Shown piece after piece: positions 37,588-49,400 of a stretch of DNA of 64,000 bases. Positions within the stretch are counted from its first letter, which is position 1. Each line of letters opens with the position of its first letter. This DNA comes from Stercorarius parasiticus. Its lineage: Eukaryota > Chordata > Aves > Charadriiformes > Stercorariidae. The translations under genes and the position numbers were made by a program. The notes beneath the pieces are model-generated. The model made no database searches, had not been told where the DNA came from, and saw only the letters and a program-made list of their open reading frames with translations. The stretch spans positions 744,001 through 808,000 of the forward strand of contig VWZL01001969.1 in the NCBI GenBank assembly GCA_013396915.1, read 5' to 3'.

Positions 37588-37729
37588 TTGACTCCATAGG
37601 CAAATATTGTAAGTCCAATTAAAACTCCTATAGTGCCATCCAGATACCAGACAGAAGAGTTGTGTTTAAAAACTTCTGCACTAAGGAGGATGGAAAATCC
37701 CATTATTCCACCTACAAGAGAGTTGAAAC
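37588..37729 (-). CDS. TMEM163: TMEM163 coding exon, transmembrane helices 5-6
   Basis: The exon is 142 bases: two bases completing Gly, 46 codons, and two bases of the next Lys codon. The acceptor is TTCTAG and the donor GTGAGT on the - strand. The translation starts FNSLVGGIMGFSILLSAEVF and ends GVLIGLTIFAYGV, two hydrophobic segments around a short polar loop (KHNSSVWYLDG). TMEM163 (also ZNT11 or SV31) is a six-helix, cation-diffusion-facilitator-like protein of synaptic vesicles, lysosomes and the plasma membrane that exports zinc. Helix residues are nearly identical to the human protein, with small changes in the loop (NSS for DSA). Confidence 0.96.
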
Positions 37730-40700
37730 CTAGAAGGGGGGAAAATAAATAATTAAAGGAAGAACAAAATCTCCAGGAATTTGCTTTAACTATCTCACCT
37801 AAGAAGAGGTAATCTGTAGGGAGAGAAGGCATTATTATACCAGTGCCACCAGTGAGGAGCACAGACCCGTGGGAGAGATCACACAGTGACACCTACGCGA
37901 TCTTGCACTGTATAACATGCGGTTAGCCAGAGGTCTTTGCCACCCTTCATTTCAACAGAGCAAACACGGAATAGTTGGTATCTGACCAGCATTTAAGAAC
38001 TTTGTCACTCATCCTGGCTGATATAAATAATTTACATTACTTTTCCTGTACTGTGCATCTTGATTTTGTCAGTCCCCATTATTTCATTCTCTGTTTAGCT
38101 CTAAATCACAATTCTAGCTGCTCTTTACTTCATAGGCTTTCACCTCTGGATGCTAATATTCCAAGCAGCAATATTCCTTCAAAATACTGGACCCGCTCCA
38201 TGTTGACTCTGACAGTCAAGCACTTATCTCTTGTAGCGTATCACCATGAATGAAGTATCTTTGAGCTGTAAAACGGTGGCTGGCTGGTTGCAGCCCTGCG
38301 TACGACTGCTGTAGCCCAGTTATCTTTCAAAGAACCTCTTCATAATACATGTACCATTGCTGCACGTGCATAGCCCTGGTTTGAGCTTCAAATGCCACTT
38401 CATAAGGTACCCAAAGGCTCTCACTTTCTCTGAAAAGGGGGACGCTGGAGTCCAGTATACCCAAGGAGCTCATGAAAAGGAAAATGGTTTTGCACAGTAA
38501 CGTTTCAAAGACGTTCTCTTGAAGCTTTTTACCCCATTTCATGTATTTACTTATACGTATTTAGCACTACATCTTAGAGCTGCATACGCTGCTGAATGCA
38601 TTGTGAAAGACACAGGATAATCCTACAAGTATTTTCTGTTTATGCCTTGGATATATCACAGGGCATTCATATCAATTTATTCACAATTTTTATGAACATC
38701 CTTTTAGATTCCTCTTTCTTTTTCAAACCTTTTCTCTTTGTCGCCAAGATTGTCCCTTGAAAATTCTCACGAGCTTTTGGACTAATTAATGCTATTTTTC
38801 CTTCAACTCTTGTTTGATTGGTTATTGTTTTGGGGTTTTTTAAGTCATTCCTTGTGGGTTTTTTCCCTCCCAAATTCCCTTTTTCTGATTTTTTTTCTCA
38901 ATAATCCAAAAAACATTACTGTTGTTCTACAAAAAGAAAGTCACTGATAATGCATTCGTTTGGTAGATACATATACTATTTAACCTAGTTAACAAATGAA
39001 AAATCGAACTTGAAATATTCTGTATTGTTTGGTGAGTCAACTCTAATCAGCTGCTGCTTATAGTCCTTAGCCAGTTTTCTTCCAGTTCCCCGTGACTGCC
39101 AACAACCACATACATAACACACTGCGGAATGTCCCCTTTGATCCCGACCTCTCACAGTCAGTCCTCACCTAAATCATGTTAGTCTTTCTGAAAGATGTAG
39201 CTAAAAAGTGACCTTTCCTAGGTATCCCTACAGCTGAAATACTTGTAGAAACCATCAATATTGTGATTAAGATGCACCAGCTCCCCAGTAGTACGTCCTT
39301 CAATGCAAAGGAAACCCCAGCAGGGAAAAGCACGTGTTACTCAGCAAGTCCGGGGCAGAATGGGGCATACAAAGGTTTCAGGCTTCCAGCCCTGCAAAGA
39401 AAAAGGGGTCAGGGGTTTTTTGGACTTGGGCAGTACATGCTACCACTGGTATCGCAGGTGTTGCACGTAAATGCCTGATTATTGGATTAATTATACCAGT
39501 ACAGTTAAACCAAAATAGATATCATTACTCTGTCAACACTCCAGTCCAGATGAATCCTGATCCTTTTTTATTCCCAGGCAATATAACTTAATACTGCTAA
39601 TACATGTCAATGAAATATATTGTGTGTATGTGTATATTTAAAGAATATAAAGTATAAATTAATTAACTATGATTTTAAACCAGGGTTACTTCCCCTGCTC
39701 CATCTTAAGTCAGAACCTATAACCACAATACGCAAAAGGCAGTAATAATAAATTTTCTTGCCATTATTGGCTGATGTTTCCAAAGGATCTAAAAGCAACT
39801 TCCAAAGGAAATTGTTTTCTCTTCCTGACTGTCTTTCCATCAAACCTTTCTTTGCTGGTGAGGCAGGAAATGATGTAATGGCTGCAGGTATTAACCCAGA
39901 CACCACGTTCTGCGCATAAGGCCACCACAGGAAAAAACAGGTGGCTAAATCTGGGAAGGGAACAGGTATCTAAAACCTACAGGAAAGTTGGCTGACAACA
40001 CCAAACTGCCACATCTCTGCATTTGTCCTCCGAGATGTTACAAAATTCAAGATAGGAAACGGATGGTTTTATTATCTAAAAGGTCATGAGCTTTTGCTAT
40101 AAACAAATTGTACACATAACATTTTGCCTTATTAGGATTCATATATTTAGGCTTTAAAGAGATGTTGTTATCAAGCCCTACTCTAAAACTAAATTATTCT
40201 TTAAAAAAATCAATAATAGACTTCGATGTGCACGAGAGAGAATTTGCTGTTTTGAAAATAAACCTATTTTGCAGGAAGAAAAATACGTGCTCTTGCTACT
40301 CAAAACAGTTTGTTGGTCTACAGCCAGCGATCGCAGGAGGTAAATTAGCAGGAAACAGAAAACACTAAAAAAAGATATGCAAGGGAGTGCTAAATCTGTC
40401 TCAGCTGCTGAATCACATTGTCTCCTCCTGATTGTTAATAAATCAAGTATATATGTAAATACATCTTGTGAAAGAAGATATTTAACCTCACACGGTAAGA
40501 TCAGCCTCCTACATTTTCTAAAGTAGTTCCGAAGGAAAGAAAAGAGAAATAAAACCAGACCGAGGTAATTGTATACTTTATTCCCTAATTTTTTTAATCA
40601 AAGAATGAGCAATCTCCAGCTCAGAAGCAATATAATTAGCATGAGGATGTAATTATGGGGGAAGAGATTTGTGTGTCATACAGGAGACCAATTCAGAGCT

Positions 40701-42198
40701 AGCCTTATTCAGGAATTTTTCAGCTAATATTTTGTCTGAAAAAACTGCTCTGTTGCAAAAACAAGCCACTATTTTTAAAGGGAGGGTTAATGATTTGCCT
40801 GCCTAGACCCAGTTCTGAAACAGTGGATGTGTCCCACTTGCACTTTGGCAGCGAAGGCAGACAAGAGGCACTGGTCTGCACTTCCCAGGATCCTTTCCAG
40901 AATCCTTTTTGCAGGCTGGAGAACTTTTTGTTTCAAAATGTCTAGGGTGGCAGAGGCCATAGCAAAGAATAAGATCACTGAAGAGCACGGTCTGTTGGGA
41001 GGGACTCACAAACGCAGGGAGGCAGTAGCCGAGTCGTAACCCACACACTGCTGTTTTAATTCCTTTTTTTTGCTTATTTTGTATTTAAAATATAAATACT
41101 CATGAAGTATTTATATAAGTGGGATGATATAAAATATAAATACTGATAATACCTTATTACCAAAAAAATTTTAAGTATGTTTAAATTACTTAAAATAAAG
41201 CAATTGTACATATCCCTAGAGTAAGCTGAAAATTGAATTTCCTTAAAGTGAAATCTTTAGCGGAGTAAAATAATTTATATACCACAATCCACGAATCATT
41301 AACACCCTACCGTGTATGTTTACAGAGTATTTCAAACTGTCCTGTGCTTGCAGATAAAAACGGGTAAAAATTTGTAGGGCGCTGTGAAGTCTCCACCATC
41401 AGCGGCCTCACTTGTTTGCAGAGTAGATCCCCGTGGCTTTCTGAAGGTTCACAAGCTTGAGCCCTGTCAGTAACAGGCGTATCTGGACCTACTTTTAAAA
41501 CATGACTTTAAACATGCCTTTAAAACCAGCAACAGTCAGGCGCTACACGCCCGAGCCAACAGAGTAGTGGCAGTGAGGTCTTCTAAGGATACACTGGATG
41601 AGATTCACCTTGTGCCAAACTGGGGCAGGGCAGGAGGAATGTGGGGCAGGCAAAGGCTTTCTTTTACATGTGATGCTCCACCAGCTCTACTGAGTGGCAG
41701 GAACAGCACTACTGTGGCGAGTTAAGGCTACAGGGGGTACATAAGAATGATGGTTGCGATTCCTGCTCAAGGCAGGGAGGCGTTTTCTGCGACAGACTTG
41801 CTTCATTCTAACTGTAGGGATGAAACTGTTCACCAGGCACAGGCAGTGAGGACAGATGTGACAACCAAGGCTATATAAACTGGTGTCATATCCCCCCTCT
41901 GTAGTCTAACCTCTGACTAATACACACCTAATTCATTATATGCTCTACCTCTAACTCTCTCTTATTGCATACTATCCATACATTAACTGTTTCACTTCCA
42001 CCACACACACGCATTTCAGCTCAGAGGCTAGTGGTACCACAGACTGTTCTGGGTTTGTGTTTTTTTCCATTTACCAGTGGCCGCCTTATTTCAATGCTCT
42101 TTCACAGCTGCCCTCATGTGCGGGTCACTCGTATCCTGTGTGGCTACAACATTTCCTGGAAGAGTCTATAAATGTAGCAGGATCAACTTCACACTCAC
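37730..42198 (-). other. TMEM163: TMEM163 intron, 4.5 kb
   Basis: Intron with donor GTGAGT (next to 42199) and acceptor TTCTAG. It contains an 11-bp perfect AT hairpin at 41090-41116. A TATATAA sequence near 41873 has no promoter context. No gene was found. Confidence 0.85.
41090..41116. repeat. Perfect 11-bp AT-rich inverted repeat
   Basis: ATATAAATACT at 41090-41100 is separated by CATGA from its exact reverse complement AGTATTTATAT at 41106-41116. A direct copy of AAAATATAAATACT follows about 45 bases later. It is probably a simple-sequence fold or the remnant of a small element. Confidence 0.65.
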
Positions 42199-42310
42199 CA
42201 TCGGTTATCAGCGCTCTGCTTGTAAGGACCTTTCCCAGCATAAATTTGATTACTGCCAAGACAGTGCAAAGGATTCCACTTAAAACAGAGACACTATACA
42301 GAAAATCGTC
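42199..42310 (-). CDS. TMEM163: TMEM163 coding exon, transmembrane helix 4 region
   Basis: The exon is 112 bases: 37 codons plus one base (G) of the following Gly. The acceptor is TTTTTTTTCAG and the donor GTGAGT on the - strand. The translation starts DDFLYSVSVLSGILCTVLAV and ends GKVLTSRALITD. The hydrophobic run SVLSGILCTVLAVIKFML is one membrane helix, and TSRALITDG leads into the next helix. It matches human TMEM163 with conservative changes only. It starts in phase 0 directly after the exon at 55930-56026. Confidence 0.96.
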
Positions 42311-45300
42311 CTGAAAAAAAAGATACCAGACATTAGTATATCTTCTGGTCATGCCTCACCTATTAAATGGCAAATAGTACTAGTTATTGTGCAATTATTT
42401 GTGCCACTGAAGTATATAACCTGAGAAAAAGTTTTCCTGAGTTAGGACTTTCACAAAAGCTGGTGTTTATTTTGCTTATACTGCTGTCTGTAATTGCTTT
42501 TGCAAACATAACTAATGACAGTTCCAAGCAACGAATTTTGAATTGACCCAAACTCCTCAGAATCAGGAGGTTATATACCTGCAGGGCTGACTGCAGACGG
42601 CCTAGTGATCTAGTGTCTAAGGCAATCAGTAACCAAGTTCCCACATGCAGGATAAAGGCTTGAGCGTAGAATCCAACTTACCAGACCTTTGGTGATTTTT
42701 GGTTTGAGAAATAACCATTTAATATTGATTCTGACTCTGCACTTGCTTTGGGTCTGTTTGGTTTCGTTTGGTTTCCTTCTTGTAAGGTAAAGTCTGGTCC
42801 AAACTACATCCATAAGAGTTTTGATACTGACGTGCAAAGTAAAGTTTGGCTCTCTCTTAGAAAACAAATTTTCCATGGACTTTCATTTCACAGCTACAGA
42901 AATATCCACATTGCTTAATCTGAATGTGTAAGACAGGCTCCCTGGGCTCCCTCAACAGAAGGCTGCGTGTCTAGGTAGGGCAAATAAAAGGTCATCTGGA
43001 GGCACCGACCTCTTTGTGCTGACTACTTAGTGTTTGGTTGGGGTGGGAGGAAACACTCCAGGGTGATGAAACATCAGCATTGCAAGAAGATGCCTAAAGG
43101 AGTCCCTCTCCCTTCTCCCCGCTGAGGTACATCAGCCCATGGGCTATGCAGAAAAACCCAAGTAAGCTCTTAGCACGCTTGCCTGCCACTGAGCTTTGAA
43201 ATAGATTAAATTATTGCTCTTAATAGAAGCTTTATTTTAAGCTGCTGCAACATCAGTACAAACAAAGGAAATAGGAAGAATTATTTATTTATTTTATCTG
43301 CAGGTCTAAGTGGGCCAGTGCCACTGGGACCCTGCTACTGATTAAAACATTCTGGCAAAAATCCCTGTTGATAGCAAACGTTGTCATGATGATTCATCAT
43401 CAGCTCCCTCCATTTTCATTATTTTAGCAGCAATTCAAAACCCAAAGAAATCAAAAAATGGTTTTGAAAGCCGCTTAGGAAGATACTGGGAATTAGATTA
43501 CTGGTATAATGTACTCACATCCTTAAATAAATCATTCAATATATTTTTATACCATTTTTTATGTCATATAATTTTCAAAGTCTACTTCACTCACTCTCAG
43601 TCATGAGCTCATTCTCTCTGGTCCTGGTACGATATTGAATATTAAGACAAAATGCACTGAGGGAAAGAGAGTAAAATAGAAGCGGTGAGAACATAGAACT
43701 TGAGGACTGAGTAAAGTAGGATAAAAAGGATTTGTAAAATTATTCTAACAAAACAATGGGAAAATACCCAGGCAATTTTGGAGTGCTAGGGAAGGCCTAA
43801 GAAAAGACTGGGAATATTTGCTTGCTGCCAGCCTAGCAAGGAAAGCTGGGAACTTTCAGAAGGTCTGAAGTGACACCAAAGCTCTGGATAAGCTTTGCAA
43901 AAAGTACTTGAAATTTGAGATCCTTGATAAATTCATGCCTCTGAACTTTGTGCAACTTTCTCAAAAATGTATACATCATGCCCAAAGGCTTAACTTTGAT
44001 CGCCTGACAAATTCTAAGTGGTCTTGAGATTTTATCTAATCTCATCTAATATTTTATTAGATATTTAATATGCAGCATATGTATAAGACTTCAGAATAAT
44101 CTGAAGCAGAATGATATGCTCCATCAACCTACTCATCTCTATCCCAACCTGCCAAGTTAGCAGTCAGAGTGCCATTCCCACGCTATCATACCAAACGGGA
44201 GCTTCTCATAGATGAGTGAGCATGGCAAGCAGACCTGCTTGTGATGCTCTCAAGAGCATGAAGGCCCCTCACTCACTAAATGGTGAGTGAGGAGCGGATG
44301 AAGAGAGCAATGCAAAGGGGTGTGCAAACTTGGTGTGCTCACACAGCTCTTCACAGACAACGGGCGTTGGGCAAGTGCTCAATGGAGCAATCAACAGTTT
44401 AACACTGTTTTTCTCTCCCATCTCACTTGCTGATATTCAATGACTACGAGTTCTCTTATTTCAGCATCAGACTCTCCAAAAACTTACTAATGGCTCCCCG
44501 GCATCCCTACCTCTTGTCTTCGTCTTCCTCCTCAGCAAAGCACCAGCTTTGTCACTAGCACAGAACTGAACGTTGTAGACCCAGTGGAGGTGACAGCACA
44601 AATTACTCTGCTCTCAAAAGTTATGTTACAGTCAGCCCAAGACTGACAAAATGCAGTTTTCCCACACCAATGAAATTCTTGGGGATGGACCTGCAAACAA
44701 TTACAAATTCACATAGCTTGGGAAAAAACTGTGAATCCCAATACAAGAGATTTTGAAAATTACTGATACAGTCGAATTATTAATTCAGAATCTTGAAAAT
44801 GTTATGCCTTTATTCCCTGTGTTATACTGCAAGGTTTCATCCTCTGCATGGCACATTATTTTGAGCTGGTTTGTTTTTTCCTTGTCACGGCACATACCAT
44901 AGATTTTTGGGGTGAATTCAGGGGTTTTTCTGCATGTGTCACTAAACTCACAATATGTGGATATGTGTCTTGCCATTTGTTCTGGCTATACAGTTGTCAT
45001 CAAAATTAGTCTACCTTCTTTACTGGAATCCAAGAATGACTTAAATGTGATACAGATTTTGGAATAATCAACTCATAAAAGGTGAATTAATGAACAAGCT
45101 TTTAATAGAGGATTCAGGAACTAGAAATTCTTCCTAAATTTGGTGGTTTTTTCATTGAATCACGGGAGATGAGCTCACGTTGTTGCTAATACTAATCCAA
45201 TAACCACTGCTGATGCAGAAGACCTGACAAATCAAAGCTCCTCTGTCATCACAGTGGACACAGAAAGGGAAGAAATTAAAAAAACTGCTCTTAATGCAAA

Positions 45301-45361
45301 TGCCTCAGCAGCTTCTTGCCTTAGACTGCGCCAAACAGATTTTCAGAATACGATATTCCTT

Positions 45362-45377
45362 CCCCCCCCCCCCCCCN
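45362..45377. repeat. Poly-C run with ambiguous base
   Basis: Fifteen C followed by N at 45377. This is likely a homopolymer sequencing or assembly problem, so local length is uncertain. It is 205 bases from the exon-like segment at 45582. Confidence 0.9.
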
Positions 45378-45581
45378 TCAGTCTCCAGTTGTGCGCAGCT
45401 TTTCGCAGCAGCCACGGGGAGGCGGCAGATACCTCAGTAACTGAGCGCATCACGCACAAAGACAAAAGCGAAGAGAAAAAAAAAAAAATAATCTTTCCAA
45501 TTCACTTTCCTCAGTACTTTGCGATGCTTTCTGGGTGTCCAGGCACCCAAGAGCTGGAAGAAGAGGAGCGAGGCTACTTAC

Positions 45582-45713
45582 TATTAACAAGAAGGTTTTG
45601 CAGATGTAAGAGGTCAGGCCAAAATACATGGCAAAGCCCAGCAGCACGGACAGCCCCCACGGCAGCTTGCCCGAGCGGGTGAAGCGGTAACGGGAGAGAA
45701 ATGACTCAAAATG
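45582..45713 (-). CDS. Unassigned exon-like segment with one hydrophobic helix
   Basis: On the - strand, an AAGGCAG acceptor-like site is followed by 132 bases, 44 open codons, and a consensus donor GTAAGT at 45581-45576. An in-frame TGA lies just upstream at 45725-45723, so the frame opens only about here. The predicted peptide begins HFESFLSRYRFTRSGK, contains a hydrophobic stretch LPWGLSVLLGFAMYFGLTSY and ends ICKTFLLI. By my hand count, 32 of 44 codons end in G or C, against 16 of 37 in the neighbouring TMEM163 exon 42199-42310. An alternative acceptor at GAG/TCA (exon 45582-45704) keeps the same frame. I do not recognise the family. It may be a TMEM163 cassette exon, an exon of a nested gene, or a decayed fragment. 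Confidence 0.4.
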
Positions 45714-46129
45714 CTGCCTTGATCAGAAGATGGGACCAGTTTAGGACAGCAGCTGGTTGCACTGGTTGGAAGTGCCTGCTAAGAGGGATTCAACAGATGA
45801 GTGGAGGGAACATGGGCTGCTGTGGGCTCAGCACCTGGGATGAAGCCTCGCCGAGGTGGCCGGCTGATGGGACACATGCCAATGGGACACACCACTGACA
45901 CACATGCTTTGCTGCAGTGCTATGGGCTCCGAAGAGTTAAACACATCCTACTATGGCTGTGAAATGATTCCCATCAAACTAACTCATTCTTTGGAGAAAT
46001 GAAGAAAAGCGAAGCCGTAATGGAGATCTAAATTAATAAAATAAGCCTGGCCATCTGGCACCATCTCCCTCCGGATCTTCCCGCAGCCCTGCCCTCTCTG
46101 TACCCCTTGCCTTCCCATCTGACAGTCAT

Positions 46130-46470
46130 TAAGAGCACGAAGCACATCTAGCCAGGCTCACTGTACACATCCTTGGTGTTACTTTAATTAAAGCAGCAGC
46201 AAATTGTGACAGATGATAAAAATTTAAATTCTGATCATTTCCATATGATAAAGGCTTCTCAGCGTGGTAAATAAAGCTCTTTCCTTTTCCATTTCTTTTC
46301 ATCATATTCCCTCATTACTACTACACTGTACATGAGACCTTAATTAAAGGACACATACATTGTATTAGATGGCTTCATGTATAAAACAGCACTGTACATA
46401 AAGCGAGGTGCCCATCCTGCACTGCCATCTCATTACACAGCACTCTAAATAGCTGCCATGTCCCTGTTTA
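46130..46470. promoter_or_regulatory. Candidate noncoding regulatory block with paired homeodomain-type sites
   Basis: The stretch contains the palindrome CTTTAATTAAAG at 46182-46193 and CCTTAATTAAAGG at 46338-46350, both with TAATTA homeodomain cores, plus several GATAA and CATTA words. It is free of repeats and of credible open frames. The call rests on motif density alone; conservation cannot be judged here. Confidence 0.25.
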
Positions 46471-49400
46471 AGATTTATTTTATGCAAGATTTTATGCTGT
46501 GACAGTTTCCCAGAAGAAACCTTTCCTAGGATGCTCTTTTTTCGGTCCTAGGAAAGGAATAATAGAAGCCAGCACGCAGCTTTCCTCCACCTTATCCAAG
46601 CCATTTTCCCCACCAGTGCAGCCGAGAAGAAGGGTCTTCAAAACCGTGACAACAGTTCTGTCCCCGCTTTCAAGGAAAGCAAAAGCAGCAGTAATCTTAT
46701 GGCTTAAGGAAAATTTGTTGATGTGACTTCGATCTCCTTCTGAAACTATTGTAGAAATTAACAAAAAAAAAAAAGCCACAGGGGATGCTTCAGTGCTTGG
46801 CTTATTAGGCGGCAAAATTTTAACCCAGTTCCCAGCTAAGTAACTAAATTTTAGCTCCTCATCTTTTCCTAGAATGCATCTTGCTAATTCTGGCCCAAAA
46901 ACTTTGCCCTGATTTCATATATTATTTCTACCAGCTCCCCTCCTCCCCCTCTCCTTTAACTACAGCCCTTTCATTTCCACTTCCGGAATGTAAAAATATT
47001 CTTTTTCAACTGAAATGTACAGCATTGAGTGAAAAGGTATTCAGCGGCATGGCAGGAAAAAGGCATGTTCACTGTGCCACAACACATACAATATTATGAT
47101 TCAAATCTAGGTGTGATTCTCCTCTCTGGCCCTCCTTGGTAGCTCAATTGCAATCCCAAAACAAGCTGCTTCTCCCATGCCCCACCAGCTGCAGGTTTCT
47201 TTCCACTCCTCTCCTTAGCTTCTTCTGTGAACCAGCCAAACGCTGAACCACCTCCCCACTCCCGCAGGAGCTGGGAATTACTGGCACCACCTTTTTCATG
47301 CCATTTTTCCCCTTGAACCTTTTCTTGCTAAGCTTTGCTCATCTTGGCTGAGGAGACAGGGATGCATTTCTGGAACGCTACAGATGCTGTTGGCAGGAGC
47401 GGTGTCATGGCTAGCCCAAAATGAGCTATGTTTGTGTTGTTAAATATTAATTTTGCCCATCTCTGCAACTCACCATCTGTCTCACAGGTCCTAACAATGA
47501 CCCTTCTTCAGTCCAGGTGATGAAGAGGTGGTCACGGTCCTCCCTAGCGCCTGTTGGGTCCTGCTACCACCCTGCTTCTCATCCCCACCACCTCCACATG
47601 CTTTCCACTGCCTCCCGCTCCTCCAGGTCCCTCAGCAGCTCTCATGCCATCTGGGCACACTGGCTGTCAGATCACTAAAAGCCGCTCTATGCAGCATGTC
47701 ACTTAAAAAAGGACTGGTTTCCTCCCCAGTCTCCCCCTGAAGGATTCTGTTTATATAGATATTAAGAGAGATGTTTCTAATACAAACACTTTTTTTAAAA
47801 AAGGAAAAATAGATCCAAATCTCTGTCACACTTTCTCCCAAGTAATAGATAGTTTATGTAATCAGTCTAGAGGGAGCTTCTGGGAAGCCAGAGGGTCACT
47901 CTCACCAGCTAACTTCAAAAGGGACAAGAGTTTTAATTGCACTTCACTGTCAGAAAACAAACCAACAGCCCCATGTCTGACTCGAGGAGGAGACAGTCTC
48001 TTCACATGGAGATACAAAGATCTATTATTAGTACAAAAAAAAAAAAAATCTTATGAATGTTTAAACTTGTATCCTTGGTGCTGAAGTGCTGTGACAAAGC
48101 AATTCCACTGCGCAGAGCATTTCTTCCAAGAAAAAACAGATAACGAAGACAGGTTACACTGAATGCTGTGGTGGAGGCACGGGGGCCAGGACCGAGGGGC
48201 TACAAACTCCAGAGAACTACCTTAGGTGACCTTAGGGCTCCTCCAAAGGGTCTGCTTGAAACTCTGCGATCACTCGTGCTCCACATTTTCCCAGAATTCA
48301 TTTATATTGTTTTAGCATCAAAAGCTATAGAACATAATTTAAAACGGTATTTGCCCACCCTTGGAAGTGTCTCTCTAGTGACACTGCCATTTCTCCAAGT
48401 AGTAGGGCATTGAGACCAGCAATACATTTCGCATAACTACTAAGTGGCTGGCACTTGCCTATTTATTTCTTATCGCTGGGTGGTAAAGTCTGAAAACAAG
48501 ACTTTCCACCAATCACTTGAACAGAGTGAAGTGCAGTTGATACGTTTTCCTAACCCTGTCTCACTAGCTAGTTCAAGTATCCACAGTGTTCTCACCAAAC
48601 TAAGAAACGTGTATTTCAGGATTAAATTAATTGTTTAAGGCCAAACACCAAACCACCAAACCATACATAATAGGTAACATCATAAAACTGGACTCTAATG
48701 TATACTTAATGTAGATGGTACTTTGACTTGAAATGGTAATAAATTATATATATATGAAAGAGATTAGAAATGTATAGGGAAGTATGTGTAAGGACATAGA
48801 TTATGTGTATATAATCACAAGTATTATTTGCTATATTGCTATTGAGCTATGATTCAACTGCTGACATTGATAAATGTATTTATGTTGTATTTATTATAAA
48901 CGATTAAATTAGTAAATAAATTAGAACTTATAAAGCTACACTGTGCCACCCCTACCTTCCCATTTCAACTGTAATCAATAGGGTACGATAGAATTACATG
49001 CCGCCTGATCTTTCAAGTGATTTCATTTATAAAAGCATTGGAGGCGCCACATCAGATGTGCTGCACGTCTTCTGTACACAAACTGATTACATTTTTCCTT
49101 CTTTGTTCTGCAGGAAATGTCAGAAATATGGCATGATGCTTGCTTACTCTTGCAAAAAAGTGTCCTTTGCCATACTAATGAGGACAAATGCCAAACTGCA
49201 TTGACATTACATGTGTTACACTATTACCAAGGGAAATGCAAGCAGTAACTGAATAGTAAATGGATATTGATTTACAACCCCAGGTGAAATTAAAACAGTC
49301 ATTCTCACTGTGGCTGGGGTTGGGCTTTTTTAGCCTTCTTTAATAACAAGAAAAGGTCTACAGATTCTTTGTGGCAACAGCCAAAATAAAATACGCTATT

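Noticed and set aside
41865..41890. TATATAAAC as a core promoter
   Set aside because: Isolated TATA-like word with no initiator, CpG enrichment or downstream coding exon.
45254..45682. 142-codon + strand open frame crossing the N
   Set aside because: It runs through the poly-C/N artefact and is antisense to the better-supported exon-like segment. It has no similarity I recognise.
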